IMG/VR virus record: IMGVR_UViG_3300041405_000225
Coordinates: 1-64,000 of that record
Length of the DNA stretch: 64,000 nt
Reading direction: 5' to 3' (one strand)
Source: a virus
The notes beneath the pieces were generated by a model. The model saw only the letters and a list, made by a program, of their open reading frames with translations. It made no database searches and was not told where the DNA came from. Shown here piece after piece: positions 8,669 through 17,123 of this stretch (positions within the stretch are counted from its first letter, which is position 1; every line of letters begins with the position of its first letter). Both the position numbers and the translations under genes were made by a program.

Positions 8669-9105
8669 TGATCACCCTCTTGTGTTTGGGGGAGCCATTC
8701 AGGCGGGGTAGGACGTTTTTTGGAGTTAGGGAAGTCCGGCGATTGCGGCCAATCACGCAGGGCCTGCACGTAAATCAGCAGCTCGTTGAATTGCTCGGCT
8801 GTCAGGTTGGTCGGCTCTGAAATTTCCAACTGATCACGGTGACGCTCGCGCAACCACATCACCGCCGACAGCGTGCCCTCTCGCCATTGGCGCTCGATGC
8901 CGGCAAGCGTCTCACTGTCAGGTGGAAGGGTATCGACCAGCACAGGCCGCCCCTCGGCATCATGGCCGCGCACCTTCCCGGGAACGGGGTTGGCAATTAC
9001 CGATAGATAGATCTCCTCGGAGATTGGCACCGCGTCGGCGGGCATATTGTCGCCATGGACACTACGCAAATAGGTGCAGCCCGTTTCTTTACTGTAAAAA
9101 CGCAT
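8665..9105 (-). CDS. tail fibre assembly protein
   Basis: 146 residues. It ends with the motif typical of Tfa-like chaperones (LLIYVQALRDWPQSPDFP followed by RPTPPEWL). These proteins bind the C-terminal fibre domain and help trimerise it. It lies immediately downstream of the long fibre gene and overlaps the next fibre gene by 4 bases. Confidence 0.75.
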   Translation of the reverse strand: MRFYSKETGCTYLRSVHGDNMPADAVPISEEIYLSVIANPVPGKVRGHDAEGRPVLVDTLPPDSETLAGIERQWREGTLSAVMWLRERHRDQLEISEPTNLTAEQFNELLIYVQALRDWPQSPDFPNSKKRPTPPEWLPQTQEGDQ

Positions 9106-9114
9106 AAGTCCCCC

Positions 9115-11136
9115 TTAGTTTCCAATGGCCAGCCAACTACCGTTGGCAGCAATACCGTTTGTACTGCTGGCCAAAAATCCAGTTTTGGTTTGGGAATACG
9201 CACTGACAGGCACCACTTTTTGATAAGCCGGCTTGGGAGCGTCATAGTTTGTGCCGCATGCCACAAGAGATAGGCAGGCATTAGGAAAGGCAATGGGGAA
9301 CGTAACCGGCGTATCGGCCACATACAGACCAGTGCCCCATTGAACAATCAGCCCGCCCAACCAACTTGGAAAGGTGATATAGCCGTTCGCGGTTAGGCTG
9401 ATTGCAAAGCCCTTACGCAGCTTTTTCGGTGTAGCAACAACGACGTCATTCGCGCCGTCCAGCATCTGCGCATCAGTCGCAACCTTCGCCGTGCCCTGAT
9501 TGATTTCCGTCGCCTGAGCCGCTAGCGCCGCCAGCGCCGCAATATCAATGTTTCCCTGATTGACCGGCGCGTTCCAAGCCTTGATGCACCACATCACCGC
9601 CAAGTTGCGCGGGCGAGTAGAGCCGACGAAGCCAGTTGATGTCGCAGCATTTGCCGCGCTGCCAAGTACGGTAAATTGATTGGGGTAATCGGCCAACGTT
9701 ACTGCATCGATCCCAAAAGTGGCGAGCGGCGTTGCTGTGGCAGTTCCTAGGCCTGCAACAACGGTACCGTCGGCATTACCCGTCGTGTCCGCGATAACCA
9801 TCGTACCTTTCTGCCAGCTGCCGATAGCCCGGCCCGCATCCACGCCGCGTCCATGGTCCCAGCCACGGAAAAATTCAGCGCGCGATTCGGGCAGACGGAA
9901 GTTGCCGGCGCCTTCATTGCCTTGGTTAAACCTGGTGCCAAGAAAGGCCGCAAGGTCCGGATAGACCGCGATGCTTTTGACGCTGGCGTCAACTTCCAGA
10001 AATCCTGGCGGGACGATATCCACAGGGAACGGCAGCATGGTGCCGACCGGTACCGCGCCAGCGGTGGCCAGCAGCGCCATTATTTCGGCTTTGGTGAACG
10101 TGTCCGCTACCCTGAACGACTTGAACGCCAAAATCTCAATCCGGTCGTCCATGTTGCAGGCAATGGCCAGGGTGATCTTGGAACCGTCAGCCGCCGACGT
10201 GAAGTCGAAAACCTCGCGCCCGTTGCGCAGCACAATAACGCTGCCAGGGACGTGCGCCGCGGTGAATTCCGACTGCGCCACCGCCGCCGTGAACGAATAG
10301 CGCTCAAAGGCCTTACCGCTACCTACGCCACCGCCCAGCTGAAAATAGGTGCCGTCATAGTTCAGGTCGTAAAGCGAACCGGCCTTAATATCCCCCGGTT
10401 CGAGGTCAACCAGCCCCGCGTCCCCCCCGCGCTTGACCGTAATGGCGCCCAGGCCTTCAACGTTCGCGGTTACGCCGCCGGCGACATTGGTAGCCGTCGC
10501 CACGAACTGGAAACGCTGAAACTTCGCGTATGCCGGCAAGATCGACTCAGGCGCATCAAGCGCCAGCAACAAAGCATTGGCTGTGCTCCCGGCGGAATGC
10601 ACAAGCCCCATCAGCGGGCCTGCATCCTTCGCAACGTCCTTGCGCAGCAGATACTGCGGGTGAGCATTCGCGGCGCCTTCGTGCGCACTGAGCGCGGCCA
10701 GAGCGGCGCTTTCATCAGGGCTGATAACTATGGTGATGCTGTTTGCCGGCACTTGAGCAAAGGCCAGGTCAGCCATCAGTACATAGGTGACGCCATCGGT
10801 TTTGTAAGACGCGACTTGCCCGTTGGCCTTGGACCAGACGAACACCAGCACGTCGCCCGCCCAAAAACCAATTTCACCGATCGGCACTTCGCCAACGTTC
10901 TCTTTCCAGGCGCTACTGATACGCAGCTGGTAAGGCGTTGGCCGACTGCCACCCGCGAAAGGGATTCGGCTGCCCACAGGATCGACCAGAGCCAACTCAT
11001 TGCCGGTCGGATCGTAATGCGCCCGCCCGAAGGTTACGCCGTCAATGATGAGTTCAATCCCGGTATTGCTTGCGTTGAACGCCGCGGCCTGACCAGCGAG
11101 CGTCAGCGTAGGATTGAGAATTAAAGGATCTGCCAT
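9115..11136 (-). CDS. long tail fibre protein
   Basis: 673 residues. The N-terminal part (MADPLILNPTLTLAGQAAAF, GIELIIDGVTFGRAHYDPTG) looks like a baseplate-attachment domain. The middle contains a phage collar domain (GTMLPFPVDIVPPGFLEVDA, then FRLPESRAEFFRGWDHGRG and STRPRNLAVMWCIKA). The last 120 residues (GLIVQWGT, FPIAFPNACLSLVACGTNYD) resemble the gp53-like receptor-binding C-terminal domain. It is therefore the likely host-range determinant. Confidence 0.8.
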   Translation of the reverse strand: MADPLILNPTLTLAGQAAAFNASNTGIELIIDGVTFGRAHYDPTGNELALVDPVGSRIPFAGGSRPTPYQLRISSAWKENVGEVPIGEIGFWAGDVLVFVWSKANGQVASYKTDGVTYVLMADLAFAQVPANSITIVISPDESAALAALSAHEGAANAHPQYLLRKDVAKDAGPLMGLVHSAGSTANALLLALDAPESILPAYAKFQRFQFVATATNVAGGVTANVEGLGAITVKRGGDAGLVDLEPGDIKAGSLYDLNYDGTYFQLGGGVGSGKAFERYSFTAAVAQSEFTAAHVPGSVIVLRNGREVFDFTSAADGSKITLAIACNMDDRIEILAFKSFRVADTFTKAEIMALLATAGAVPVGTMLPFPVDIVPPGFLEVDASVKSIAVYPDLAAFLGTRFNQGNEGAGNFRLPESRAEFFRGWDHGRGVDAGRAIGSWQKGTMVIADTTGNADGTVVAGLGTATATPLATFGIDAVTLADYPNQFTVLGSAANAATSTGFVGSTRPRNLAVMWCIKAWNAPVNQGNIDIAALAALAAQATEINQGTAKVATDAQMLDGANDVVVATPKKLRKGFAISLTANGYITFPSWLGGLIVQWGTGLYVADTPVTFPIAFPNACLSLVACGTNYDAPKPAYQKVVPVSAYSQTKTGFLASSTNGIAANGSWLAIGN

Positions 11137-11185
11137 AAAGCCCCCGGCGGTTATTTATGGCAAAGCGTAAGGCCGAAAAACGGCC

Positions 11186-11902
11186 CTATTTTGTGAAGGT
11201 TTGCATGTCCAAACGGTCAATCGAACTGAACGCCAGGGTGGCGCCGGTGACCTTAATCCCGGGGCCTACTGTCATGTAGCTTTCAATGACTGGCTGCTGG
11301 TAGAGCGCGGTACCGGTGACGCGACCAATGTTGAAGCCGTAGGCAATGCAAGCAATTGGGATCTTGAGGCTTGCCCGGCGTGCGGCGCGCAGATCCAACA
11401 CGAATCTGGCGGCCACTGCGGTACGGGCCGCGGCCAGGATCCGCTCAGGGACAATTTCTGTCTCGATGTCCACACGCAAGCGGCTGGTGAGGAAATAGTC
11501 GCTCAGCTGACGGCCAGCCAGCTGAATTTCATTCTCAGTCATTACGTCTGCGGGGTATTCGCCCTCTTTTTCGCACCACAGCTGATCGATGGTGAACACA
11601 TCACCGAATAGCGATCGCAGGTAAAACGCCAGGAACTTGGTACCGCGCTGGGGGTTCAGGTAGCGCCACGCCATGAACAACATACGGGTCATGTCGCTGG
11701 TCGTGTCATTGAGCAGCGCCAGCCCGTCGTTGTTGAGCCCTCGACTGATAAACGCATCAGGCCCCAAGTGAGGCATGCCCAACGTATTGGCGTCGACTAC
11801 ATGGCCGCTCAGGTCTTTGTGATAGAGGCTCAGGAACAACGCTTTGAATTCAGATTCAATCTCGTCGTACTCGGCACTGCGCTGTAACGGGATGAGTTGC
11901 AT
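11186..11902 (-). CDS. baseplate protein (tail protein I-like)
   Basis: 238 residues, immediately downstream of the gpJ-like wedge protein and upstream of the fibre. This is the position of P2 gpI, which links wedge and fibre. Sequence similarity to gpI is not obvious by eye, so the call is by synteny. Start ATG at 11902 overlaps the upstream stop codon. Confidence 0.55.
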   Translation of the reverse strand: MQLIPLQRSAEYDEIESEFKALFLSLYHKDLSGHVVDANTLGMPHLGPDAFISRGLNNDGLALLNDTTSDMTRMLFMAWRYLNPQRGTKFLAFYLRSLFGDVFTIDQLWCEKEGEYPADVMTENEIQLAGRQLSDYFLTSRLRVDIETEIVPERILAAARTAVAARFVLDLRAARRASLKIPIACIAYGFNIGRVTGTALYQQPVIESYMTVGPGIKVTGATLAFSSIDRLDMQTFTK

Positions 11903-13287
11903 CAGTTCGCCGTCTCCGTGTTGACCTCAAGGCTCTCTTCGGTCACGTACCTGAAGTGCTCAGGCAGGTCCGCTGTATCGTCCCCGATCATGTCGACAGA
12001 GATATCTGCAATGCGCTGAGTCAGCGCCGGCACGTTCTGGCGCAGCAGCTCGTAAAGGTCTTTTTTGAGCATTTTCGCTTCGCCGCGCTTGGCCCAAGCC
12101 GACAGACGCCCGTAGTTCTCGAGAATCAGCGCCCGGACCGCCTGTTTGATCGCCGCCGAGTCATAGGTAGACGGCACGTAGAGGGTGAGTTTCAGCGGTA
12201 CCGGCTTCTCGATCACCGGCACATGCTTGAGGCGGTAGCTGTTGTCGGCGGCGCTGATGATGGCGGCAATTTCGTTCTGTAGCGCCAGCTGGCTCACGCC
12301 CTCCTTGATCACGGCCACAAACAGCTTATTGATGTTGTCTTGGCTCGCCCCGCGCGCCTTCTCTTCCTTCAGTTCGTTCCATACGTTCAGGAACGTCACG
12401 GCGCCCAGCTTTTTACGTACCAAGAAGTCGAAGTTGGACAGATAAACCGCGTTCTCGTTGTAGATCCCAGGATAGGAGCAGACCTCACGCATGGTTGTGA
12501 TGCTCATTGGCGCTTCACCGGCCTGAAGCACCTCAGACAGCGCCATGGTCGCCTTCTCGATCGCATCGCTGTATTCGAAATAGAACGCCATGCCGTTGCT
12601 CGGGCTGATATCGCCTTCAGTGTCGTAGATCGAAATACTGATCTTCGAACCGGTGGCCGGCTGGGTGCCAGACAGCCCATTGACGCCGAACACCAGGCTG
12701 ATCACCTGATTTTCATCGGTCTGAATGTGATAGACCAGCTCGCCGGCCAAGACATTGCAGAACTCGGGGGAGTACTCCCATCCGGCCACCGAGACTTCAG
12801 CCATGTAGCCGACATCGGGCTGCGCCAGTTCGACCATGTAGAACGGGGTGTTTTGTCCGACGGTGTGCGTGAAGGTGCGCAGCTCTACCTGGCGCGCGAC
12901 GATACTCCCCGTGGCGCCGGCGCCGATCTGGCCACCGGTAGTCACGCGCCACATGCGCCCATTCTGATCACGCAGCACGCGTCCGGCCAGAATGCTCAAG
13001 GGAGCCGCGCCGTTGTTGATCACCGTAACCACTGCAATGCAGGGCTTACCGAATGGCAGCACGCCTTTTACCGCCGCATCAGCCTTTACCGTGACGTCGC
13101 GGGCCTTCAGGTACACCTCACCGGTCGTTACCTCTACTTGAGTGCCCAGGTCTGCCAGCATCGCCGCCATGGATGCCAGGCCCTGCGTAATCAGCGGGTC
13201 GCCGATCTGGAATCGCTTGGCCAGCGCTGGGTAGTTGCTGATCTCGTTGGCCGCGGCCTGAATGTACTGGTCTTTAGTAATTGCCAC
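11902..13287 (-). CDS. baseplate wedge protein (gpJ / gp6-like)
   Basis: 461 residues. The architecture matches J-like wedge proteins: N-terminal helical attachment region, central beta-domain (PLSILAGRVLRDQNGRMWRV, VTGGQIGAGATGSIVARQVE), and C-terminal KLTLYVPSTYDSAAIKQAVR block. In P2 and T4 this protein forms the wedge ring that triggers sheath contraction. It overlaps both neighbours. Confidence 0.7.
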   Translation of the reverse strand: MAITKDQYIQAAANEISNYPALAKRFQIGDPLITQGLASMAAMLADLGTQVEVTTGEVYLKARDVTVKADAAVKGVLPFGKPCIAVVTVINNGAAPLSILAGRVLRDQNGRMWRVTTGGQIGAGATGSIVARQVELRTFTHTVGQNTPFYMVELAQPDVGYMAEVSVAGWEYSPEFCNVLAGELVYHIQTDENQVISLVFGVNGLSGTQPATGSKISISIYDTEGDISPSNGMAFYFEYSDAIEKATMALSEVLQAGEAPMSITTMREVCSYPGIYNENAVYLSNFDFLVRKKLGAVTFLNVWNELKEEKARGASQDNINKLFVAVIKEGVSQLALQNEIAAIISAADNSYRLKHVPVIEKPVPLKLTLYVPSTYDSAAIKQAVRALILENYGRLSAWAKRGEAKMLKKDLYELLRQNVPALTQRIADISVDMIGDDTADLPEHFRYVTEESLEVNTETAN

Positions 13288-13591
13288 GGGATACCTCTGA
13301 CAGATCCGAGAGGTTCAGGGTTTGCCCCGCCACCTCGATATGAACATTCGTGATGTCGACGCCTTCAGGCGTTGCGTACAGGTTGATGGTCCCAGCGGGG
13401 AGCGCACCCAAGACGGGAATGTCTTTGAGCATCTTGGCCAGAAACCAATCGGCGACGGGTGAGCTCAGAGGCTTTTGCAGCATGTCCTCCACGGGGTTGC
13501 CGTAGGTGCTGCCCAGGTAACTGTTCGGCTTGGTCGCCCACCAATGCGCGATCATGCGGAAAATCAGGTCTGTGTTTAACGTTTCGGCCAT
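13274..13591 (-). CDS. small baseplate protein candidate
   Basis: 105 residues, overlapping the gpJ-like gene by 14 bases. Its position upstream of the wedge gene is that of gpW/gp25-like lysozyme-fold wedge proteins. The sequence (MIAHWWATKPNSYLGSTYGN) does not show the gp25 signature clearly, so this is a positional guess. Confidence 0.5.
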   Translation of the reverse strand: MAETLNTDLIFRMIAHWWATKPNSYLGSTYGNPVEDMLQKPLSSPVADWFLAKMLKDIPVLGALPAGTINLYATPEGVDITNVHIEVAGQTLNLSDLSEVSRGNY

Positions 13592-13664
13592 GACGGACGC
13601 GCTCAGAATGCTTTGCGGTCATCTTGGCAAAGAAAACCGCCGCCCTTTGGCGACGGTTTGCCGG

Positions 13665-16205
13665 TCAAATCGGGAACATCCCCAGTCCGCCCGCCGAGGC
13701 ATGCGCAATCCCTCTATCGCCCACGTTCTGCGAAAGTGGCAACTCGACGGACACCTGCGCCGGCCCTTCTTTGCCGCCAGCGCCACCCGTTGGTGTCTTG
13801 ATCTCCGGTACCGCCGGGATCTTCATCTTGCTGGCGTCTGCCGCCGCTGGCGCATAAGTGCCCACTTTGGGGGCTGCGAGCGACACAGGGAGCGAAGAGT
13901 TTGCCACCGCTGCCGATCGAACCTGCGTAGGCGCCATCACGCCGATAGGGGTTGCCGCTTGGCCCTTGGCCGAAGCCATGGTGCTGGCCAACGCCGTATT
14001 GACCCCTGTGGGCGCGGCCACTTTCAGTTCATCCGCGCGCCGGGTCGGCGTCAGATCGCCCGCCTTGGCCTGCGCCAGATAGGCGTCATACTTGCTGTTG
14101 ACGTCCTCCAGGCCGTTGGTGCCGCCGTTGATACGCTTGCGGGCGCCAGTCATGTCACCGGCTTGGGCCAGCCGATCGGCGCCGGAACTCTTCCAGTTCG
14201 CCACCGCGATTTTCGCGGAGTACTTCGGATCAGCTGCTAACTCGGGGTTATTCACCAGGTCGACACCCAGCTTTTTGCCCATGGCTTCGTACTGCGCGCG
14301 TCCCGTCAGCTGCGTGTCGCCCCGCCCCCTGAACTTGTAGCCGTCACCTGGATTGACGTTCCCCATGCGCCCGCCGTAGACCTTGTTGCCGATCGCTTCA
14401 GCGTTGCCGGCATCGGCGCGGGCGTCCTCGTCGGTCTTGTAGTACTTGGGAAACACTTCGCGCAGGCGCTTGGCCGAGTAGTTCAGGTTCTCTTCTTTGC
14501 GCGTGAACCCGCCCGACTCGTGATCCATGTTCGCCATCAGGGCGGCTTTCGACTTCGCGTCGGTGATACCGCCCTCATCCATGGCTTTAATCAGCTGATC
14601 CTTTGCCGCAGCTGAGCCACCACCGCCGTATTTGCCGCCCGATGCCTTGTAGAGCACGTTGGAGCCTGCATCCTTTACGGCAGTGGCCTTTTCACCGACA
14701 TAATCTTTTCCCCTCTGCACGGCATCCGCAGCGGTGTCCTTCCAGCCGGCGACCTTGTCCGTGACCGCTTTCCAGGTGTCTCGTGCCCAGTCGGCCATGC
14801 CACTGATGGCTTTGGTACCCGATGTGACCAGCCCGTCCCAGCCTGTTTTGACGAATTCGAATGCCGCACTGGCTGCCTTGGATGCGCTATCGGCCCACCC
14901 TGAGAATGTGCTGCTGATATTCGATAGAACCGAATCGAAATCAACCGTCGACAGCCATTCGCCAACCATTCCACCGAGCTGATCGCCAATCAGACCACCA
15001 GCAATCGCACCGGCAGGCCCGCCAAGCATGCCTAGCAAACCGCCTGCGATCCCCCCAATGCCGCTACCTACGTTCCCCCATTTGTTTTTCTTGTTCTCGT
15101 CCTTGGATAGCTCAGGGTCATCCCCTGCCATCGCATCGTTAGCCAGCATTGCGCCGCCTATCAATGCACCAACAAACGGAATCTTGCGCAATAGGCCTTT
15201 GCCCGCTTTGAGCATTCCACCGCCCGCGCTTTTTGCCACGCCCTTGATACCGCCAGCCTTACTTCCTTTGGCGGCCTTCGCGCTGCGTCCCTCGCCACCT
15301 TCGATGATGGGCGGGCCATTGGTAGGCGTTCCCGATCGGGTGCCAGCACGCACTGCCCGCGCGCCTGATGCGGCGCCACGGCCCGGCATTAGGTTGCTGA
15401 CTGCCTTCAGGGCTCTACCCATACCCAACATGCGCCCCAGCGCCTTGAAGGGCGCCAGCACCGCCGTGACCATTGCCAGCAGCATCCCCAGCATGCCGCC
15501 CATTCCACCACGGCCTTGCCCCTTGGTGGCGTCAGCCTGACCACGCCAGATACGGCGTAGCCAGGTGACACTCTCTCGGTGCTGCTTGGTCTGCTGTGCG
15601 TCCTTGTTGCGACCAAACAGGCGCCCGAGCGGCTTAAATAGCGCCATTGCGGGCGACAGGATCCCGCTCAGCTCTTTCGCTGCCTGAATGGTCGGATCTA
15701 CGTTGTCGACGTCGGCGGTCAGCCCGTTTTTAACGTCGCGTGCGGCATCGGCGATCACGCTGCCAATCGACCGTGCGGAGCTTTCAGATCCCGCGCCATC
15801 ATTGGCACCACCCTTGGCCGAAGCGCCACCAACGAACCGCCCGGATGCGTCCCGGGTGCCAGCTTGGCGCGGCGATGCCGCCAAACGTTCCCCCGCCATT
15901 CCTGCACGGTTGCGCGCTCCGCGGGCCTCACCAGCCGCCCGCGAAGAGGATCGCGAAGACGATCGAGCGGCGGCAGGGTCATTGGCGGCGTTGTTGACCA
16001 TGATCGGCGCTCGGCGGGCGCCAGCAGGTCCAGGCTGCACCGCTGGCCGCCCTTGGCTCAGTTGGCCAAGCCGGCGCGCGATCTCGCTGGTGTTGGCGTC
16101 AATGCTGCGCAGCAGCTTCAGTTCTTGTGCGAGCTGTTCAACCTCGTCGGCAATGCTCTCACCGCGCAGGAAGCCCGTGGCCGCGTCATGATCAAGTTGG
16201 GCCAT
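13665..16205 (-). CDS. probable tail tape measure protein with GH19 lysozyme/chitinase-like domain
   Basis: 846 residues. Residues 1-50 are helical; 55-160 are Arg/Ser/Gly/Ala-rich and disordered. Hydrophobic, glycine-rich membrane-like segments lie at about 226-255, 340-360 and 385-415. A GH19-type domain follows at about 533-715, with catalytic-type Glu in MANMDHESGGF (E563) and the typical RGRGDTQLTGRAQYE block at 626-640. The tail end is low complexity. Membrane-like segments plus a cell-wall enzyme fit a tape measure or injected tail lysin that opens peptidoglycan. If it is the tape measure, 846 residues predict a tail of about 125 nm at 0.15 nm per residue. Confidence 0.65.
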   Translation of the reverse strand: MAQLDHDAATGFLRGESIADEVEQLAQELKLLRSIDANTSEIARRLGQLSQGRPAVQPGPAGARRAPIMVNNAANDPAAARSSSRSSSRAAGEARGARNRAGMAGERLAASPRQAGTRDASGRFVGGASAKGGANDGAGSESSARSIGSVIADAARDVKNGLTADVDNVDPTIQAAKELSGILSPAMALFKPLGRLFGRNKDAQQTKQHRESVTWLRRIWRGQADATKGQGRGGMGGMLGMLLAMVTAVLAPFKALGRMLGMGRALKAVSNLMPGRGAASGARAVRAGTRSGTPTNGPPIIEGGEGRSAKAAKGSKAGGIKGVAKSAGGGMLKAGKGLLRKIPFVGALIGGAMLANDAMAGDDPELSKDENKKNKWGNVGSGIGGIAGGLLGMLGGPAGAIAGGLIGDQLGGMVGEWLSTVDFDSVLSNISSTFSGWADSASKAASAAFEFVKTGWDGLVTSGTKAISGMADWARDTWKAVTDKVAGWKDTAADAVQRGKDYVGEKATAVKDAGSNVLYKASGGKYGGGGSAAAKDQLIKAMDEGGITDAKSKAALMANMDHESGGFTRKEENLNYSAKRLREVFPKYYKTDEDARADAGNAEAIGNKVYGGRMGNVNPGDGYKFRGRGDTQLTGRAQYEAMGKKLGVDLVNNPELAADPKYSAKIAVANWKSSGADRLAQAGDMTGARKRINGGTNGLEDVNSKYDAYLAQAKAGDLTPTRRADELKVAAPTGVNTALASTMASAKGQAATPIGVMAPTQVRSAAVANSSLPVSLAAPKVGTYAPAAADASKMKIPAVPEIKTPTGGAGGKEGPAQVSVELPLSQNVGDRGIAHASAGGLGMFPI

Positions 16206-16208
16206 GAC

Positions 16209-17123
16209 TTAGTGCCCGCGCAGAACAGAGTTGACCACCGACAGCGTTTTTTTCATGCCGCTGGCCACCGCTGCGATGGCGCCCTTTTCTTCATCATCGT
16301 TCACCGGTGGTGCCTCATACCCCGGCAGATCGGAGCGACCCATGAAACGATTAGCGCTATCGAGCATTGCGGTACCGGGATCCATTGGAATCCCGCGTTC
16401 CATCACCGCCGGGGCGCTATCGAGCATCGGCGCTGCGATATTGGCTTGGCGCAGCTTCTCCAGCAGGCGCGCGTTCTGCTCGATCAGATCGTCATTGAGT
16501 TGGTATTGCTTCAGGAGGTCGGTGCTGACGCTCGCGGCAAAGGCGTCCGACTCCTTGATCATGCTGTCTACAGAGTCCAGCAGTGCCGCGTTGTCGGAAG
16601 CGAAGGTGTCCACACCCGAGAAGGCGCCAGCGTCCGCGCTATCGAGCATCACCGCATAGCCGCGGTTGCTGTCATAGTTGGGCGCCCGCACCAGGTCCAT
16701 ACCGAAATAGCCTTTCGGTACGCGCAACCCGCCCTCTTCAGGCGCGAAAATCGCCGAGCTGAAGCCGTAGGCCTTGCTTTCCCACAAGCGCAGCGCCACC
16801 CGGCCCGGCGCGGTATCCAAAAACTCTTGCTCGTGCTCGATGTCGCCCGTTGGCAAGCACTTGATGTAGATCGTGCGCAGCGCCGGCTCAAGCACCACCG
16901 GCACCCCGCCTTCAATCACCGTTTCCGGCACGTCCAGCTTGTATTTCTCGCGGTACTGATGGCCCACATAGCCCACGATGTCGCCTTTCTGGATCGCCTC
17001 CTGAAGCGCAGCGCCGTTGAACAAGCGCATGGCCGCGTCGATATCGATCTTTCGCGCCTGACCGGTGAAGGTGCGCCCGTTGTCGTTCAGGTTGTAGCGG
17101 ATCACGCCCGTGCGCTTACTCAT
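16209..17123 (-). CDS. prohead protease fused to scaffold-like tail
   Basis: 304 residues. The first about 155 resemble T4 gp21 / P1 Pro-type serine proteases: a beta-rich fold with a His in GDIVGYVGHQYREK (H55) and Ser in AYGFSSAIF (S122/S123). The rest is helical and charged, with a coiled-coil-like stretch (LIEQNARLLEKLRQ), as in scaffold proteins. It contains MLDSA at 159, LLDSV at 181, MLDSA at 233 and MLDSA at 253. The same motif occurs in the capsid N-terminus and DarA, so these are candidate self-cleavage sites. It lies 4 bases into the portal stop. Confidence 0.75.
   Translation of the reverse strand: MSKRTGVIRYNLNDNGRTFTGQARKIDIDAAMRLFNGAALQEAIQKGDIVGYVGHQYREKYKLDVPETVIEGGVPVVLEPALRTIYIKCLPTGDIEHEQEFLDTAPGRVALRLWESKAYGFSSAIFAPEEGGLRVPKGYFGMDLVRAPNYDSNRGYAVMLDSADAGAFSGVDTFASDNAALLDSVDSMIKESDAFAASVSTDLLKQYQLNDDLIEQNARLLEKLRQANIAAPMLDSAPAVMERGIPMDPGTAMLDSANRFMGRSDLPGYEAPPVNDDEEKGAIAAVASGMKKTLSVVNSVLRGH
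16360..16649 (-). repeat. three copies of the ATGCTCGAT word (MLDSA motif)
   Basis: Within the protease/scaffold gene the minus-strand word ATGCTCGAT occurs at 16360-16367, 16420-16427 and 16642-16649 (plus-strand TCGAGCAT). Each time it encodes Met-Leu-Asp followed by AGC GC (Ser-Ala). Other copies are scattered in structural genes; see the findings. Confidence 0.7.

Noticed and set aside
9853-11124. 423-codon plus-strand open frame opposite the long tail fibre
   Set aside because: It is the complement of a well-supported fibre gene in high-GC sequence; no ribosome-binding site or homology.
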